DNA of 64,000 nt from Anaerocaecibacter muris (GCF_943192945.1 NZ_CALPCE010000005.1:1-64000); one strand, 5' to 3'; positions 27,421-36,632 are shown, counted from the stretch's first letter. A program made the numbers and translations. The notes: generated by a model not told the origin, from the letters alone.

Positions 27421-28680
27421 TTGGAATACTTTGGGTATATAGTTTTATCGCTTGCAATATTGTTGGTAATGGTGCTTATTCACGAGCTGGGGCACTATTC
27501 TACGGCTAAAATTCTCGGCTTTACCATCGAGGAATTTTCGGTCGGATTCGGACCGAAAATATTCGGCAAGCGTCGCAAAAACGGCGAGTTGTTTTCGTTC
27601 CGCGCTTTTCCGCTCGGCGGTTATTGCGCGTTCCTCGGCGAAACGGACGACGAGGAAGAAGAAAAGCAAAAGCCCGATAAGGTCGAAATAAAGACTGCCG
27701 ACGTAAATGCCGACAGTGCGGTTTCGAACGATACGGACGGCAAATCGGCGACAGGCGAAAATAAGAGCGACGACCTGTTCGAGCACGTTATGCGCGAAAA
27801 GACGGACAGTAACGGCGGCGCGCAAGACAAACAGGTCGCTGAAAAAACCGTTCGGCTCGATAAAAACGGCAATCCCGCAAAGACTTTCAATCAACAAAAA
27901 CCGTGGAAGCGCATAATAGTGTTGCTCGGCGGCGTTACGTTTAATTTTGTTTCGGCGATAATATTTTCGTTGATATATATCTGGGTAGTAGGGTACGCCG
28001 CGCCGCAGATTAACGACGTGTATCTCGATCCCGACGGCAATGCTTATTGCGATTTGCAAAAGGGCGATATTATCCTTGCCGTAAACGGCGAAAACGTAAG
28101 CGTAATGAATTCTTACAACGACATTATAGCGGGCGTTAAGGAAGGTCAAGAAGTCACGTTCAAAATTGACAGAGCGGGCAAGGTTGTATCTGTAAAAGCC
28201 ACAAAGCAGAAAATAGCGTCCACAAACGCCGACGGCAAGCCCGTTACTTACGTCGGATTCGGATTTTTGTCCAATACAGAATTTGTCGGCGGCAATGCGT
28301 CCAACGCGTTTAAATATTGCGTTCCGTACACGTTCAAACTGTCGTGGTCGATACTCGGTTCGTTCGGACAGTTGTTCACTGGCAAAGTTCCCATTACGGA
28401 CGTTACCGGTCCCGTCGGGTCGGTCAAGTTGATGGCGGACATTTCGCTCGCGGACTGGCGTAATATTCTTATACTGTTGCCGCTGTTGGCGAGCAACCTC
28501 GCAATGTTCAACCTTTTGCCGTTCCCCGCGCTCGACGGCGCGCGCATTGTGTTTACCGTTATCGAGTGGATACGCAAAAAGCCGATCAACCGCAAAGTAG
28601 AGGGAATTATAAATTTTGTCGGGTTGGCGGTACTGTTGTTGTTTGTTCTGATTGTTGACATTTTGTCGTTCGCGTTGTAG
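27421..28680 (+). CDS. rseP: site-2 metalloprotease RseP
   Basis: An intramembrane zinc protease of 419 residues. HELGH in the first transmembrane helix and NLLPFPALDG near the C-terminus are the two active-site motifs; a PDZ domain lies about residues 210-290. Between the first helix and the second (about residues 75-160) is a long acidic, lysine-rich insert not found in compact relatives. The start is TTG at 27421 with GGAGAG upstream; an earlier in-frame ATG at 27337 lies within dxr. Its substrate in this organism is unknown. Confidence 0.93.
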   Translation: MEYFGYIVLSLAILLVMVLIHELGHYSTAKILGFTIEEFSVGFGPKIFGKRRKNGELFSFRAFPLGGYCAFLGETDDEEEEKQKPDKVEIKTADVNADSAVSNDTDGKSATGENKSDDLFEHVMREKTDSNGGAQDKQVAEKTVRLDKNGNPAKTFNQQKPWKRIIVLLGGVTFNFVSAIIFSLIYIWVVGYAAPQINDVYLDPDGNAYCDLQKGDIILAVNGENVSVMNSYNDIIAGVKEGQEVTFKIDRAGKVVSVKATKQKIASTNADGKPVTYVGFGFLSNTEFVGGNASNAFKYCVPYTFKLSWSILGSFGQLFTGKVPITDVTGPVGSVKLMADISLADWRNILILLPLLASNLAMFNLLPFPALDGARIVFTVIEWIRKKPINRKVEGIINFVGLAVLLLFVLIVDILSFAL

Positions 28681-28683
28681 AAT
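28655..28683 (+). promoter_or_regulatory. promoter of ispG, predicted leaderless
   Basis: A perfect -35 TTGACA (28655-28660), 17 bases, -10 TAGAAT (28678-28683), inside the 3' end of rseP. Only six bases separate the -10 from the GTG start of ispG, so the transcript should begin at or next to the start codon. Confidence 0.7.
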
Positions 28684-28689
28684 ATATCC

Positions 28690-29742
28690 GTGAGCGCTAC
28701 CGTAAGAATAAAAAATATACAGATAGGCGGCGGCAACAGAATAGCCGTTCAGTCTATGACCAATACCGACACTCTCGACACGCAAGCGACGGCGGATCAG
28801 TTAAAGCGGTTGCAACTCGCGGGGTGCGACATTGCGCGCATTGCCGTGTCGAGCGAGGCGGAAGTAAACGCGTGCGCGGCGTATATCGGCAAGTTCGATA
28901 TGCCGCTTGTCGCCGACATTCAGTTCGATTACCGTCTTGCCGTCAAGTGCGCCGAAATAGGCTTTGATAAAATTCGGTTCAACCCCGGGAATATCGGCGA
29001 CGAAAGCAAAGTCAAATATACCGTTGACGCTTGCAAGGCGCACGGCACGCCCATCAGGATAGGCGTTAATACGGGTTCGCTCGAAAAAGAGTTTTCGGGC
29101 ATGAGTAAAAGCGACGCGCTTGTTGCGAGTGCGTTGAAGCATGTGCGCTTGCTCGAAAAGTTCGGGTTTTACGACATTGTTATTTCGGTCAAGTCGTCGG
29201 ACGTAAAGACCACCGTTGACGCATACAGACAGCTTGCGGCAAAAACCGATTACGCTCTGCACATCGGCGTTACGGAAAGCGGCGCGGATGAACGCGGCGT
29301 TGTGCGCTCGGCAATCGGCATAGGCGCGCTGTTGATTGACGGAATAGGCGATACCGTGCGCGTGTCGTTATCGGGCGATCCCGTAAAAGAGGTTGCGGCG
29401 GCGCGGCTTATTTTGCAGGAAGCGGGCTTGGACAAAGATTATTGCGAAATTATTTCGTGCCCCACGTGCTCGCGGTGTAAGTACGACTTGAAGTCCGCCG
29501 TGGACGAACTGAAAGCCGCGACCAAGGACATTAAAAAGCGCGTCAAGATTGCCGTAATGGGTTGCGTGGTCAACGGACCGGGGGAAGCCTCCGATGCGGA
29601 CTTCGGCGTTGCAGGCGGCGCGAGCGGAAAAGCCGCGCTGTTCGAGCGGGGCAAGGTTATAGGCACGATAGACGTTGCGGACATAGTCCCTACGCTTTTG
29701 AAAATGATTAACGACAAGATAGCCGACGACGGGAATAATTGA
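28690..29742 (+). CDS. ispG: 4-hydroxy-3-methylbut-2-en-1-yl diphosphate synthase
   Basis: An iron-sulfur enzyme of the MEP pathway, 350 residues. It has QSMTNTDTLDTQAT, ADIQFDYRLA, NPGNIG, and the cluster ligands in SCPTCSRCKYD and VMGCVVNGPGEA. The GTG start has no SD site; the promoter placement suggests leaderless translation. It sits between rseP and the polC locus, a common Clostridia arrangement. Confidence 0.96.
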   Translation: MSATVRIKNIQIGGGNRIAVQSMTNTDTLDTQATADQLKRLQLAGCDIARIAVSSEAEVNACAAYIGKFDMPLVADIQFDYRLAVKCAEIGFDKIRFNPGNIGDESKVKYTVDACKAHGTPIRIGVNTGSLEKEFSGMSKSDALVASALKHVRLLEKFGFYDIVISVKSSDVKTTVDAYRQLAAKTDYALHIGVTESGADERGVVRSAIGIGALLIDGIGDTVRVSLSGDPVKEVAAARLILQEAGLDKDYCEIISCPTCSRCKYDLKSAVDELKAATKDIKKRVKIAVMGCVVNGPGEASDADFGVAGGASGKAALFERGKVIGTIDVADIVPTLLKMINDKIADDGNN

Positions 29743-29745
29743 CAA

Positions 29746-31245
29746 ATGAACGAAATTTATAAAAAAATAAACGAAAGAACGGGCGGCAAGTACGAAAAAC
29801 TGCGGTTCCCGCGAGTGGCGTTCGAGGGCGGCAGCGCGGTTGTAACCGTTGCGTGCAAGCCCGACGACGTTGCTTTTGCCAATGCAAATAAGCTCGAATT
29901 GCTTGAACTGTTGCGCACGGAGTGCGCGTTTCATACGCCTATAAAAATAACAGTTGACGGCGCGACGCCGACTGTTTCGTCGTTGCGTACGGCGGTTGTC
30001 AAGTTTACGGAGAAGTTTGCTTACGTGTCGTCCGTAATACATACGATAGCGGCGCAGACCGAGCCGCAGCTTGTCGTGTCCATAAAAATGCACAAGGCTA
30101 TGTACGAGCTTGCGCAAAACGATTATATCCCGCGGCTCGAGGAGTTTTTAAAAAATTCTTACGCAGATGAGGTGCGACTGGACGTGACTGCTGTCGAGTA
30201 TGCGCAAAGCGGATCGAATTATGCCGCGAGCGCGTCGAGCGGCGGCAAGTCGGAATATGCAATTACGGACGTAAAGCCGGTGCTCGGCAGTCTTGCGCCC
30301 GCGACGGCGAAGTCCGTTTCGAGTATTATCGCAAACGAATACAATGTCGTTGTCTGCGGCGTGTTTGCCATGCCTACGGAGTTTACGAGCAAGGGCGGGC
30401 GAAAGTACGAGCGGTTTTTGCTGTACGACGGCGAAACATCGTTACAGTGTCGGTTCAGTCCGAGCGGCGGCGTAAGTCTTGCCGATCCGACGCTCCTCAA
30501 TAAGACGGTGTGCGTTTTGGGCAATGCCGAATACGACGCATATCGCAACGAAGCGTCCGTATCGGTAAGGGAGCTGTCCGTGTGCAATGCGGACGGGCTT
30601 TGTCCGATAGCGCCCGTACCCGCGCCCGCCGAATACGACAGGGTAAAACCTCAACCTTACAACGAATACGTACAGTCGAGCATGTTCGACGGCGGGTTTG
30701 AATTGCCGCCCGCACTGAAAGGCGATTTTGTTGTTTTCGACTTTGAAACGACGGGACTGTCCGTGTTGTACGATCGTCCGACGGAACTGGGCGCGGTAAA
30801 AATTTCGGACGGAAAAATAACCGATACATTTTCCACGCTTATCGATCCGCGCCGACCTATCCCCGAAGAAGTGTCCGTTAAAACGGGCATAACGGACGAC
30901 ATGGTAAAAGGACAACCGCTGTTCGAGGACGTGTTGCCCGATTTTTACAAGTTTTCTTACGGCTGTTCGTTCGTGTGTCACAACATATCGTTCGATTTTC
31001 CGTTCCTGCTTAAAGGCGGGAATAGGTGCAACCTTGCGTTCGGCGACAGGCGCACTTACGACACTATGGCGATTGCGCCGCTCGCGCTTGCGGGCATACA
31101 AAAGCTGTCGCTCGACAAAGTTCTCGAAGGGCTGGGGCTTGTAAACGACAATGCGCACCGCGCTGTGACCGACGCGGCGGCAACAGCCAAAGCGTTTATA
31201 GCAATGCACCGAATTTTGGCTGATAAAAAGCGCGGAGATAAATAA
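29746..31245 (+). CDS. polymerase-less PolC: N-terminal domains, OB fold and DEDDh exonuclease only
   Basis: At the normal polC position (between ispG and rimP) the frame codes only 499 residues, against about 1,400 for PolC. Residues about 1-150 resemble the two N-terminal PolC domains, about 190-290 an OB fold, and about 325-495 the proofreading exonuclease. The exonuclease residues are complete: D332 and E334 in FDFETTG, HNISFD with D417, and H471/D476 in HRAVTDA. The PHP domain that normally surrounds the exonuclease and the whole polymerase (palm, thumb, fingers) are absent. The frame is clean and followed at once by the rimP promoter. It may be a functional 3'-5' exonuclease, or a remnant with the replicative polymerase elsewhere. 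Confidence 0.85.
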   Translation: MNEIYKKINERTGGKYEKLRFPRVAFEGGSAVVTVACKPDDVAFANANKLELLELLRTECAFHTPIKITVDGATPTVSSLRTAVVKFTEKFAYVSSVIHTIAAQTEPQLVVSIKMHKAMYELAQNDYIPRLEEFLKNSYADEVRLDVTAVEYAQSGSNYAASASSGGKSEYAITDVKPVLGSLAPATAKSVSSIIANEYNVVVCGVFAMPTEFTSKGGRKYERFLLYDGETSLQCRFSPSGGVSLADPTLLNKTVCVLGNAEYDAYRNEASVSVRELSVCNADGLCPIAPVPAPAEYDRVKPQPYNEYVQSSMFDGGFELPPALKGDFVVFDFETTGLSVLYDRPTELGAVKISDGKITDTFSTLIDPRRPIPEEVSVKTGITDDMVKGQPLFEDVLPDFYKFSYGCSFVCHNISFDFPFLLKGGNRCNLAFGDRRTYDTMAIAPLALAGIQKLSLDKVLEGLGLVNDNAHRAVTDAAATAKAFIAMHRILADKKRGDK

Positions 31246-31284
31246 TTTTTACGTTTAAAAAATGTTAAAAGTTTTGCAAAACGC

Positions 31285-31313
31285 TTGCAAAATCATACGA
31301 ATAATGGTATAGT
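31285..31313 (+). promoter_or_regulatory. sigma-A promoter of the rimP-nusA-infB operon
   Basis: TTGCAA (31285-31290), 17 bases, TATAGT (31308-31313). Confidence 0.75.
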
Positions 31314-31319
31314 ATTATC

Positions 31320-31396
31320 GGTACTATAAGGTTTAGCATGAGAGTGGGTTGTCAGCCCGCTCTCAATTGCTGTTACGGAGGTTTGCTATTAACAGC
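31320..31396 (+). promoter_or_regulatory. structured leader of rimP
   Basis: Two hairpins. The first, 31340-31364, pairs GAGAG with CTCTC and GGG with CCC through a G-T pair; similar leader hairpins open many Bacillota rimP-nusA operons. The second pairs GCTGTTA (31369-31375) with TAACAGC (31390-31396), placing the SD site GGAGG (31377-31381) in the loop and the presumed start codon at the base of the stem, which could regulate translation. Confidence 0.55.
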
Positions 31397-31852
31397 GTTA
31401 TAGAAAAGGCAATGCCTATCATAGAGGACGTTGTCACCGCGCTCGGTTACGAGCTTGTGGACGTAGAATATAAGACGTTGTACGGCGACAAACATCTTAT
31501 AGTGTACATCGCAAGCGAAAAGGGCGTAAGCCTCGACGATTGCGAAACGGTATCCAACGCTTTGGACGCGCCGCTCGACGCGCTCGACCCCACTTCGTCC
31601 ATGCCGTATTGCTTGGACGTGTCCTCGCCGGGGCTTGACAGACCGTTCAAGTCGCAGCGCGATTACGAACGCAATTACGGGAGTAAAGTGGAAGTCAAGC
31701 TGTTCGCGCCGATAGACGGTTCCAAGCAAAAGCTGTACGTCGGCACGCTTGTCGAGCGCACGGACAGCGCGGTCACGATAGAAACGGACGGCGTAAACAC
31801 GTCAATCGAAAACGGCAAAATCGCGCTTGTCAGACCGTATATCGAGTTCTGA
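31388..31852 (+). CDS. rimP: ribosome maturation factor RimP
   Basis: RimP helps assemble the 30S subunit. The 154-residue product has PIIEDVVTALGYELVDVEY and the conserved LDVSSPGLDRPF. There is no ATG, GTG or TTG at the position expected from family length; the codon with ideal spacing (six bases) from GGAGG is ATT at 31388, the rare initiator used by infC in many bacteria. A downstream ATG at 31412 is the alternative and would remove the first helix. It heads the nusA-infB operon as usual. Confidence 0.88.
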   Translation: MNSVIEKAMPIIEDVVTALGYELVDVEYKTLYGDKHLIVYIASEKGVSLDDCETVSNALDAPLDALDPTSSMPYCLDVSSPGLDRPFKSQRDYERNYGSKVEVKLFAPIDGSKQKLYVGTLVERTDSAVTIETDGVNTSIENGKIALVRPYIEF

Positions 31853-31890
31853 CGCAACAAAGAAAATTATTTCTCGGGAGAAAGATAGAA

Positions 31891-33039
31891 ATGGCTAAAA
31901 AAAGTTCGACGCTCACGCTCCAAGCTGATTTTTACGACGCATTGAGCGACCTCGAAACCGAACGCGGCATTAAAAAAGAAGTGTTTATAGACGCGCTTCA
32001 AGACGCGCTTACAAGCGCGTACAAAAAGCAATACGGCGTTCCCAAGGCGATTAAAATAATTATGATGCCCGAATTTAAGAAATTCGAGATTCATACTTGC
32101 CAAAAGGTCGTGGAGCAGGTCGAGGAACGCGAAACGGAAATAAGCCTCGAAGACGCTCGGCTTATCGATAAAAAATACAAAGTCGGCGACGAAATTTTGG
32201 GACCCGTGGACGCCGCGGAGTTCGGGCGTATCGTCGCGCAAATGGCGAAACAAATCGTCACGCAAAAACTGCGCGCGGTCGAGAGCGAAAAGGCGTACAG
32301 CGAACTTTCCGAAAAGGAAGAACAGCTCGTTACCTGTATCGTTCACCGTATCGACGGCAAAAACGTGTGCGTGGAAATCCAAAAAATGGAAGCCGTGCTT
32401 TATCCCAAAGATCAGCTTCCCGGCGATAAGTTCAAAGTCGGCGACAAAATAAAAGTTTTCGTGCGCGGAATCAAAACCACCACGCGCGGACCGCAAGTGC
32501 TCGTAACGCGCACTGCGCCCGGGTTTGTTCGCAAGCTGTTCGAGCTTGAAGTTCCCGAAATTGCGAGCGGCGTTGTCGCTATCAAGGGCATTGTCCGCGA
32601 AGCGGGATTGCGCACCAAGATGGCTGTGTATGCGACCGATTCGGGCGTGGACGCCGTGGGCGCGTGCGTGGGCAACAGGGGCGCGCGCGTAAACAGCATA
32701 ATTTCCGAGGTCGGCGGCGAAAAGATAGACATTATACCTTGGCACGAAGACCCGCTCGAATATATAGCTCGCGCGCTTCTTCCCGCCAAAGTCGTCATGG
32801 TCGAAGCCAAAGAGGACGAGCGCGTCGCGCGAGTGGTCGTCATGGACGATCAGTTGAGTCTTGCCATCGGCAGAGAGGGCGTCAACGCACGGCTTGCCGC
32901 AAAGCTCACGGGCTGGAAGATAGACATTAAGCCGTACTCGGCTATGGAGCAGGAAGTTAAAGCCGCTACCGAGCGCGCCGAGCAAATGGGCAGCGACAAC
33001 TTCGACGTATTCGACGAGGATCTCGGAGAACTCGACTAA
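31891..33039 (+). CDS. nusA: transcription termination/antitermination factor NusA
   Basis: A 382-residue NusA, binding RNA polymerase and nascent RNA. The N-terminal domain, an S1 domain (about residues 135-200) and two KH domains (GACVGNRGARVNSIISEVGGEKID and AIGREGVNARLAAKLTG) are in order. It lacks the C-terminal acidic repeats of enteric NusA, as is normal in Bacillota. The stop codon directly abuts the ylxR start. Confidence 0.96.
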   Translation: MAKKSSTLTLQADFYDALSDLETERGIKKEVFIDALQDALTSAYKKQYGVPKAIKIIMMPEFKKFEIHTCQKVVEQVEERETEISLEDARLIDKKYKVGDEILGPVDAAEFGRIVAQMAKQIVTQKLRAVESEKAYSELSEKEEQLVTCIVHRIDGKNVCVEIQKMEAVLYPKDQLPGDKFKVGDKIKVFVRGIKTTTRGPQVLVTRTAPGFVRKLFELEVPEIASGVVAIKGIVREAGLRTKMAVYATDSGVDAVGACVGNRGARVNSIISEVGGEKIDIIPWHEDPLEYIARALLPAKVVMVEAKEDERVARVVVMDDQLSLAIGREGVNARLAAKLTGWKIDIKPYSAMEQEVKAATERAEQMGSDNFDVFDEDLGELD

Positions 33040-33309
33040 ATGAAGCACATACCTTTGCGGTCGTGCATAGTATGCAGACGGCAGAAAGACAAATCGGAAC
33101 TGTTGCGCATTGTGCGTCAACCCGACGGCGCGGTCGTTATAGACGCGACAGGCAAAGCGGCGGGGCGCGGCGCGTATGTATGCAAGTCGGGCGACTGCAT
33201 GCAAACGGCGGTTAAAAAACGCGCGCTCAACCGCGCATACAAACAGCCGCTGTCCGACGAAGTGTATAAGGAGCTTGAAAAGGCTTACGAAAGTATCGAT
33301 GCTGACTAA
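33040..33309 (+). CDS. ylxR: YlxR family RNA-binding protein
   Basis: An 89-residue protein with the family signature RSCIVCRRQKDKSELLRIVR and GRGAYVC. YlxR (RnpM) in Bacillus has been linked to RNase P regulation. It starts one base after the nusA stop and overlaps ylxQ by 11 bases. Confidence 0.9.
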   Translation: MKHIPLRSCIVCRRQKDKSELLRIVRQPDGAVVIDATGKAAGRGAYVCKSGDCMQTAVKKRALNRAYKQPLSDEVYKELEKAYESIDAD

Positions 33310-33637
33310 TAAAGAACAGGGCGATAAATTTTTGACAATGGTCGGATTTGCCAAGCGCGCGGGCGCGATAGTGTTGGGTTACGACAGCTTGCGCACGGCA
33401 AAAGGCGTTAGGCTTATAGCGGTAAGCGACACGGCGTCCGACAATTTAAAAGACGACATGGAGCGTTTGGCGGACAAGCGGAATATCCCGATAGTGTATG
33501 CGCCGACGCTCGAAGACAAAGTAGGCGGCAATGTAAAAGCGCTGGGGATAACCAATTCGGATATGTCCCGCGCAATAACGAACTATGTTTCGGACGGCGC
33601 GACGCAGTACGGAATAAGGCTCGGAACACGGAGGTAA
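33299..33637 (+). CDS. ylxQ: L7Ae-family ribosomal protein YlxQ
   Basis: A 112-residue member of the L7Ae/L30e/S12e/Gadd45 fold, with GFAKRAGAIVLGYDSL and LADKRNIPIVY. Members bind kink-turn RNA. Its place between ylxR and infB is the standard one. I took ATG 33299; an ATG 39 bases later is also possible. Confidence 0.85.
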   Translation: MLTNKEQGDKFLTMVGFAKRAGAIVLGYDSLRTAKGVRLIAVSDTASDNLKDDMERLADKRNIPIVYAPTLEDKVGGNVKALGITNSDMSRAITNYVSDGATQYGIRLGTRR

Positions 33638-33642
33638 TATTT

Positions 33643-36267
33643 TTGGATAACACCACCACGACAAACAACGTAACGACCGCGGAGGACGCGGCGAACGGCG
33701 TTAAACGCCTGCACACGCTCATAGAATCGGGCGAGGTGCAAGGCTATATCAAGCGTTTGGCGGAAATTCGCAAGCGGGTGGAAAAGCTGTACGCTTCCGA
33801 ACGCGCCAAACTGTCCGAGTACGCGTCCGAGCGCGAGCGTTTGGAACGCGAGGAGCGTCAACGCATAGCCGCAGAGCAGGAGGCGCAACGCGCGGAGAGC
33901 GCGCCCGCGCCCGAAGCCGTTGTCGATAGCGCGGAAGCGGAACAGCCCGTTGCGCAGGACGGCGCGGAGTTCGTTTCCGACGCGCCCAAAGCGGACGAGC
34001 AAAAGCAGGCGGAACAACCTGCCGCGCAACCTGCGGAACAGGTAAAAGAAAAGGACGCGCAACAGCAAGCCGTAAAGCCTGTTTCGCCTAACGTAGTTCC
34101 CGCCGAGTCCTCGACGGGCGGCACGCGTACAGCCATACCCAGTTATATCCGCGGCGTAATAAAACACACGCCGCGTCCCGCGCCGGAAAGCAAGCCGCGC
34201 ACGGAACGGAGCAGGGACGGTCGTCCGCCGCTTCGCACGGGCGCGCCCGCAAGACCCGCCGCGCCGAGAACGGGAAGCGCCGCGTCGCGCCCGACGGTCG
34301 TAAAGTTCGAGCCGCCCGCGGCAGGGCGCAAACAGCGCGAGCCGATAGGCAAAAAATCCGCAGTCAAGCCCGACGACAAGCGGCAAATGAACAAGCGCAC
34401 GCTTATTCGTAAAGGCTATATTCAAGAGAATGTGGACGAAGAGCGCATGGGCACGCGCAAGCTCAAAAACAAAAAGGTCAATAAGGTAGTGCCGTTCGCG
34501 CCTATCAAGATAGAAAGCGCGGTTATCACCACCGAAAACCTTACCGTCAAAATCCTGTCCGAAAAGATAGGCAAGACGGCGCAGGAAATTATAAAACAGC
34601 TCATGGAACTCGGAATCATGACGACCATCAATTCGGTCGTGGACTTTCCGACAATGCAGCTCGTAGCCGACGCGCTCGGCGTAAATATCGAGTTAAAACT
34701 CGAAAAAACCAAAGAAGAAGAATTGCTGGAATTGCACGCAGAGCCCGATCCCGAGGAGAGCTTGGTTAAACGTCCGCCTATCATCACCGTTATGGGTCAC
34801 GTCGATCACGGCAAAACATCGTTGCTCGACGCTATACGCAAAACATCGGTCGTAAGCGGCGAAGCGGGCGGAATTACCCAGCACATCGGCGCGTATTCCG
34901 TGGACGTGAACGGCGAAAAAATAACCTTCCTCGACACCCCCGGACACGAAGCGTTTACCGAAATGCGTCGGCGCGGCGCGACCGTAACCGATATTGCGGT
35001 GCTTATCGTCGCGGCGGACGACGGCGTTATGCCGCAGACGATAGAGGCTATCAAGCATGCAAAAGCGGCGGACGTGCCTATCGTCGTAGCCGTAAACAAG
35101 ATAGACAAACAGGGCGCGAACATCGACAGAATTAAACAACAGCTTGCGGAACACGAATTGGTTTGCGAGGAGTGGGGCGGCAATGTGCCTATGATACCCG
35201 TTTCGGCTAAACAGAACAAAGGTATCGACACGCTGTTGGAAAACATACTGTTCCAAGCGGAATATATGGAACTGCGCGCCAACCCCAACCGCAGTGCGCG
35301 CGGCTACGTTATAGAAGCGCGGCTCGACAAGGGCAAAGGTCCTATCGCAACGGTTATCGTACAGAACGGCACGCTCAAAGTGGGCGATTATATAGTGTCG
35401 GGCACGACATACGGCAGAGTGCGTTCGCTTACGGACGACAAGGGCAAAAACATTAAGTCCGCCGGTCCGTCCATGCCCGTCGCGGTTTACGGACTTGCGC
35501 AAGTGCCTTCCGCGGGCGATCCCATCGCCGTTGTCGAAAGCGAAAAAATGGCGCGTCAGGTCATCGAGGAGCGCGCGGCGAAAGCCAAAAACAACATGCT
35601 TGCCGACGTGCCGCAAGCCGATCTCGACGAGGCGTTTAAGAACCTCGGCAACGATAAGTTCAAAGAATACAAAATACTTGTTAAAGCGGACGTACAGGGT
35701 TCGAGCGAAGCGGTTAAAGACGCATTGCTCAAACTGTCCAATGACGAAGTCAAAGTGAACGTCGTATTCAGCGGCGTCGGCGCAATCAATCAGTCCGACG
35801 TAATGATGGCGGATGTTGCGCATGCAAGCATTATAGGCTTTAACGTCAAGCCCGACAGCGACGCGCGCAATGCGGCGGAACGCGCGGGTATAGACGTCAA
35901 ATTGTTCGGCATAATATACGAAGCGCTTGACTATGTGCAAGCGGGTATGGACGAAATGCTTGCGCCCAAGTTTGTGGAACGCGTTACGGGTCGCGCAATC
36001 GTGCGCACCACGTTCAAGGTTACGGGCGTAGGTATCGTCGCGGGCAGTTACGTGCAAACGGGCAAGATTGTGCGCGGCGGAAAAGCCAAGCTCTATCGCG
36101 GCGGCAAGGTCATATACGAAGGCAATATTTCCGGCTTAAAGCGTTATAAGGACGACGCAAAGGAAGTTACTATCGGGTTGGAATGCGGTATTTCGCTCGA
36201 CGGTTACACCGAGTATTTGGAAGACGACGAAATCGAATGTTATGTCGTCGAAAAGGAGAGTAAGTGA
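33643..36267 (+). CDS. infB: translation initiation factor IF-2
   Basis: An 874-residue GTPase placing initiator tRNA on the 30S subunit. The first 270 residues are a low-complexity Ala/Glu/Arg/Pro-rich region, followed by the IF2_N domain (ENLTVKILSEKIGKTAQEIIKQLM), the G domain (VMGHVDHGKTSLLDAI, DTPGHEAF, NKIDKQ) and domains II-IV. TTG at 33643 follows GGAGG. It overlaps rbfA by four bases. Confidence 0.97.
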   Translation: MDNTTTTNNVTTAEDAANGVKRLHTLIESGEVQGYIKRLAEIRKRVEKLYASERAKLSEYASERERLEREERQRIAAEQEAQRAESAPAPEAVVDSAEAEQPVAQDGAEFVSDAPKADEQKQAEQPAAQPAEQVKEKDAQQQAVKPVSPNVVPAESSTGGTRTAIPSYIRGVIKHTPRPAPESKPRTERSRDGRPPLRTGAPARPAAPRTGSAASRPTVVKFEPPAAGRKQREPIGKKSAVKPDDKRQMNKRTLIRKGYIQENVDEERMGTRKLKNKKVNKVVPFAPIKIESAVITTENLTVKILSEKIGKTAQEIIKQLMELGIMTTINSVVDFPTMQLVADALGVNIELKLEKTKEEELLELHAEPDPEESLVKRPPIITVMGHVDHGKTSLLDAIRKTSVVSGEAGGITQHIGAYSVDVNGEKITFLDTPGHEAFTEMRRRGATVTDIAVLIVAADDGVMPQTIEAIKHAKAADVPIVVAVNKIDKQGANIDRIKQQLAEHELVCEEWGGNVPMIPVSAKQNKGIDTLLENILFQAEYMELRANPNRSARGYVIEARLDKGKGPIATVIVQNGTLKVGDYIVSGTTYGRVRSLTDDKGKNIKSAGPSMPVAVYGLAQVPSAGDPIAVVESEKMARQVIEERAAKAKNNMLADVPQADLDEAFKNLGNDKFKEYKILVKADVQGSSEAVKDALLKLSNDEVKVNVVFSGVGAINQSDVMMADVAHASIIGFNVKPDSDARNAAERAGIDVKLFGIIYEALDYVQAGMDEMLAPKFVERVTGRAIVRTTFKVTGVGIVAGSYVQTGKIVRGGKAKLYRGGKVIYEGNISGLKRYKDDAKEVTIGLECGISLDGYTEYLEDDEIECYVVEKESK

Positions 36268-36632
36268 GTTTTCGCGGCGGCACAAGCCACAGATCGGAGC
36301 GGATAGCGAGCGTAATAAAGCGCGACGTGTCGGTTATAGTCGATTCGTTGTCAGATCCGCGTATTCGCGGCGTGAGCGTGATTGACGCGGAAATGTCGCG
36401 CGATCTCAAATACGCCACGGTGTTTGTCGCTATCGACGGCGACGACAAATCTGTGCTTGCCGCGCTCAACGGCAGTGCGGGTTATATTCGCCGTCAGCTT
36501 GCCGAAACCAACAGCGAAATGCGCGGCGTGCCGCGGCTCAATTTCGTGATAGACAAGTCGCAAGCGTATTACGAGCGAATAGAGCAGGTTATAAAGGGTT
36601 TTCACGAGGATGACGAAAAACACGACGGCTGA
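36264..36632 (+). CDS. rbfA: ribosome-binding factor A
   Basis: A 122-residue KH-fold factor for 30S maturation. It has RSERIASVIKRDVSVIV, DPRIRGVSVIDAEMSRDLKYA and the C-terminal PRLNFVIDKS. It uses GTG at 36264, overlapping infB, and its end overlaps nrnA by 23 bases. Confidence 0.93.
   Translation: MSFRGGTSHRSERIASVIKRDVSVIVDSLSDPRIRGVSVIDAEMSRDLKYATVFVAIDGDDKSVLAALNGSAGYIRRQLAETNSEMRGVPRLNFVIDKSQAYYERIEQVIKGFHEDDEKHDG

Noticed and set aside
27445-28785. 446-codon minus-strand frame
   Set aside because: Antisense to rseP; histidine/arginine-rich composition typical of shadow frames.
29734-29745. Leaderless-type layout (AATAAT, six bases, ATG) before the PolC-like gene
   Set aside because: No acceptable -35 at 16-18 bases and the hexamer is the coding end of ispG, so chance is likely.
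31867-33354. 495-codon minus-strand frame
   Set aside because: Antisense shadow of nusA-ylxR, which are clearly real; no SD site and no recognisable protein.
34693-36057. 454-codon minus-strand frame
   Set aside because: Antisense to the G domain of infB; codon-bias artefact.
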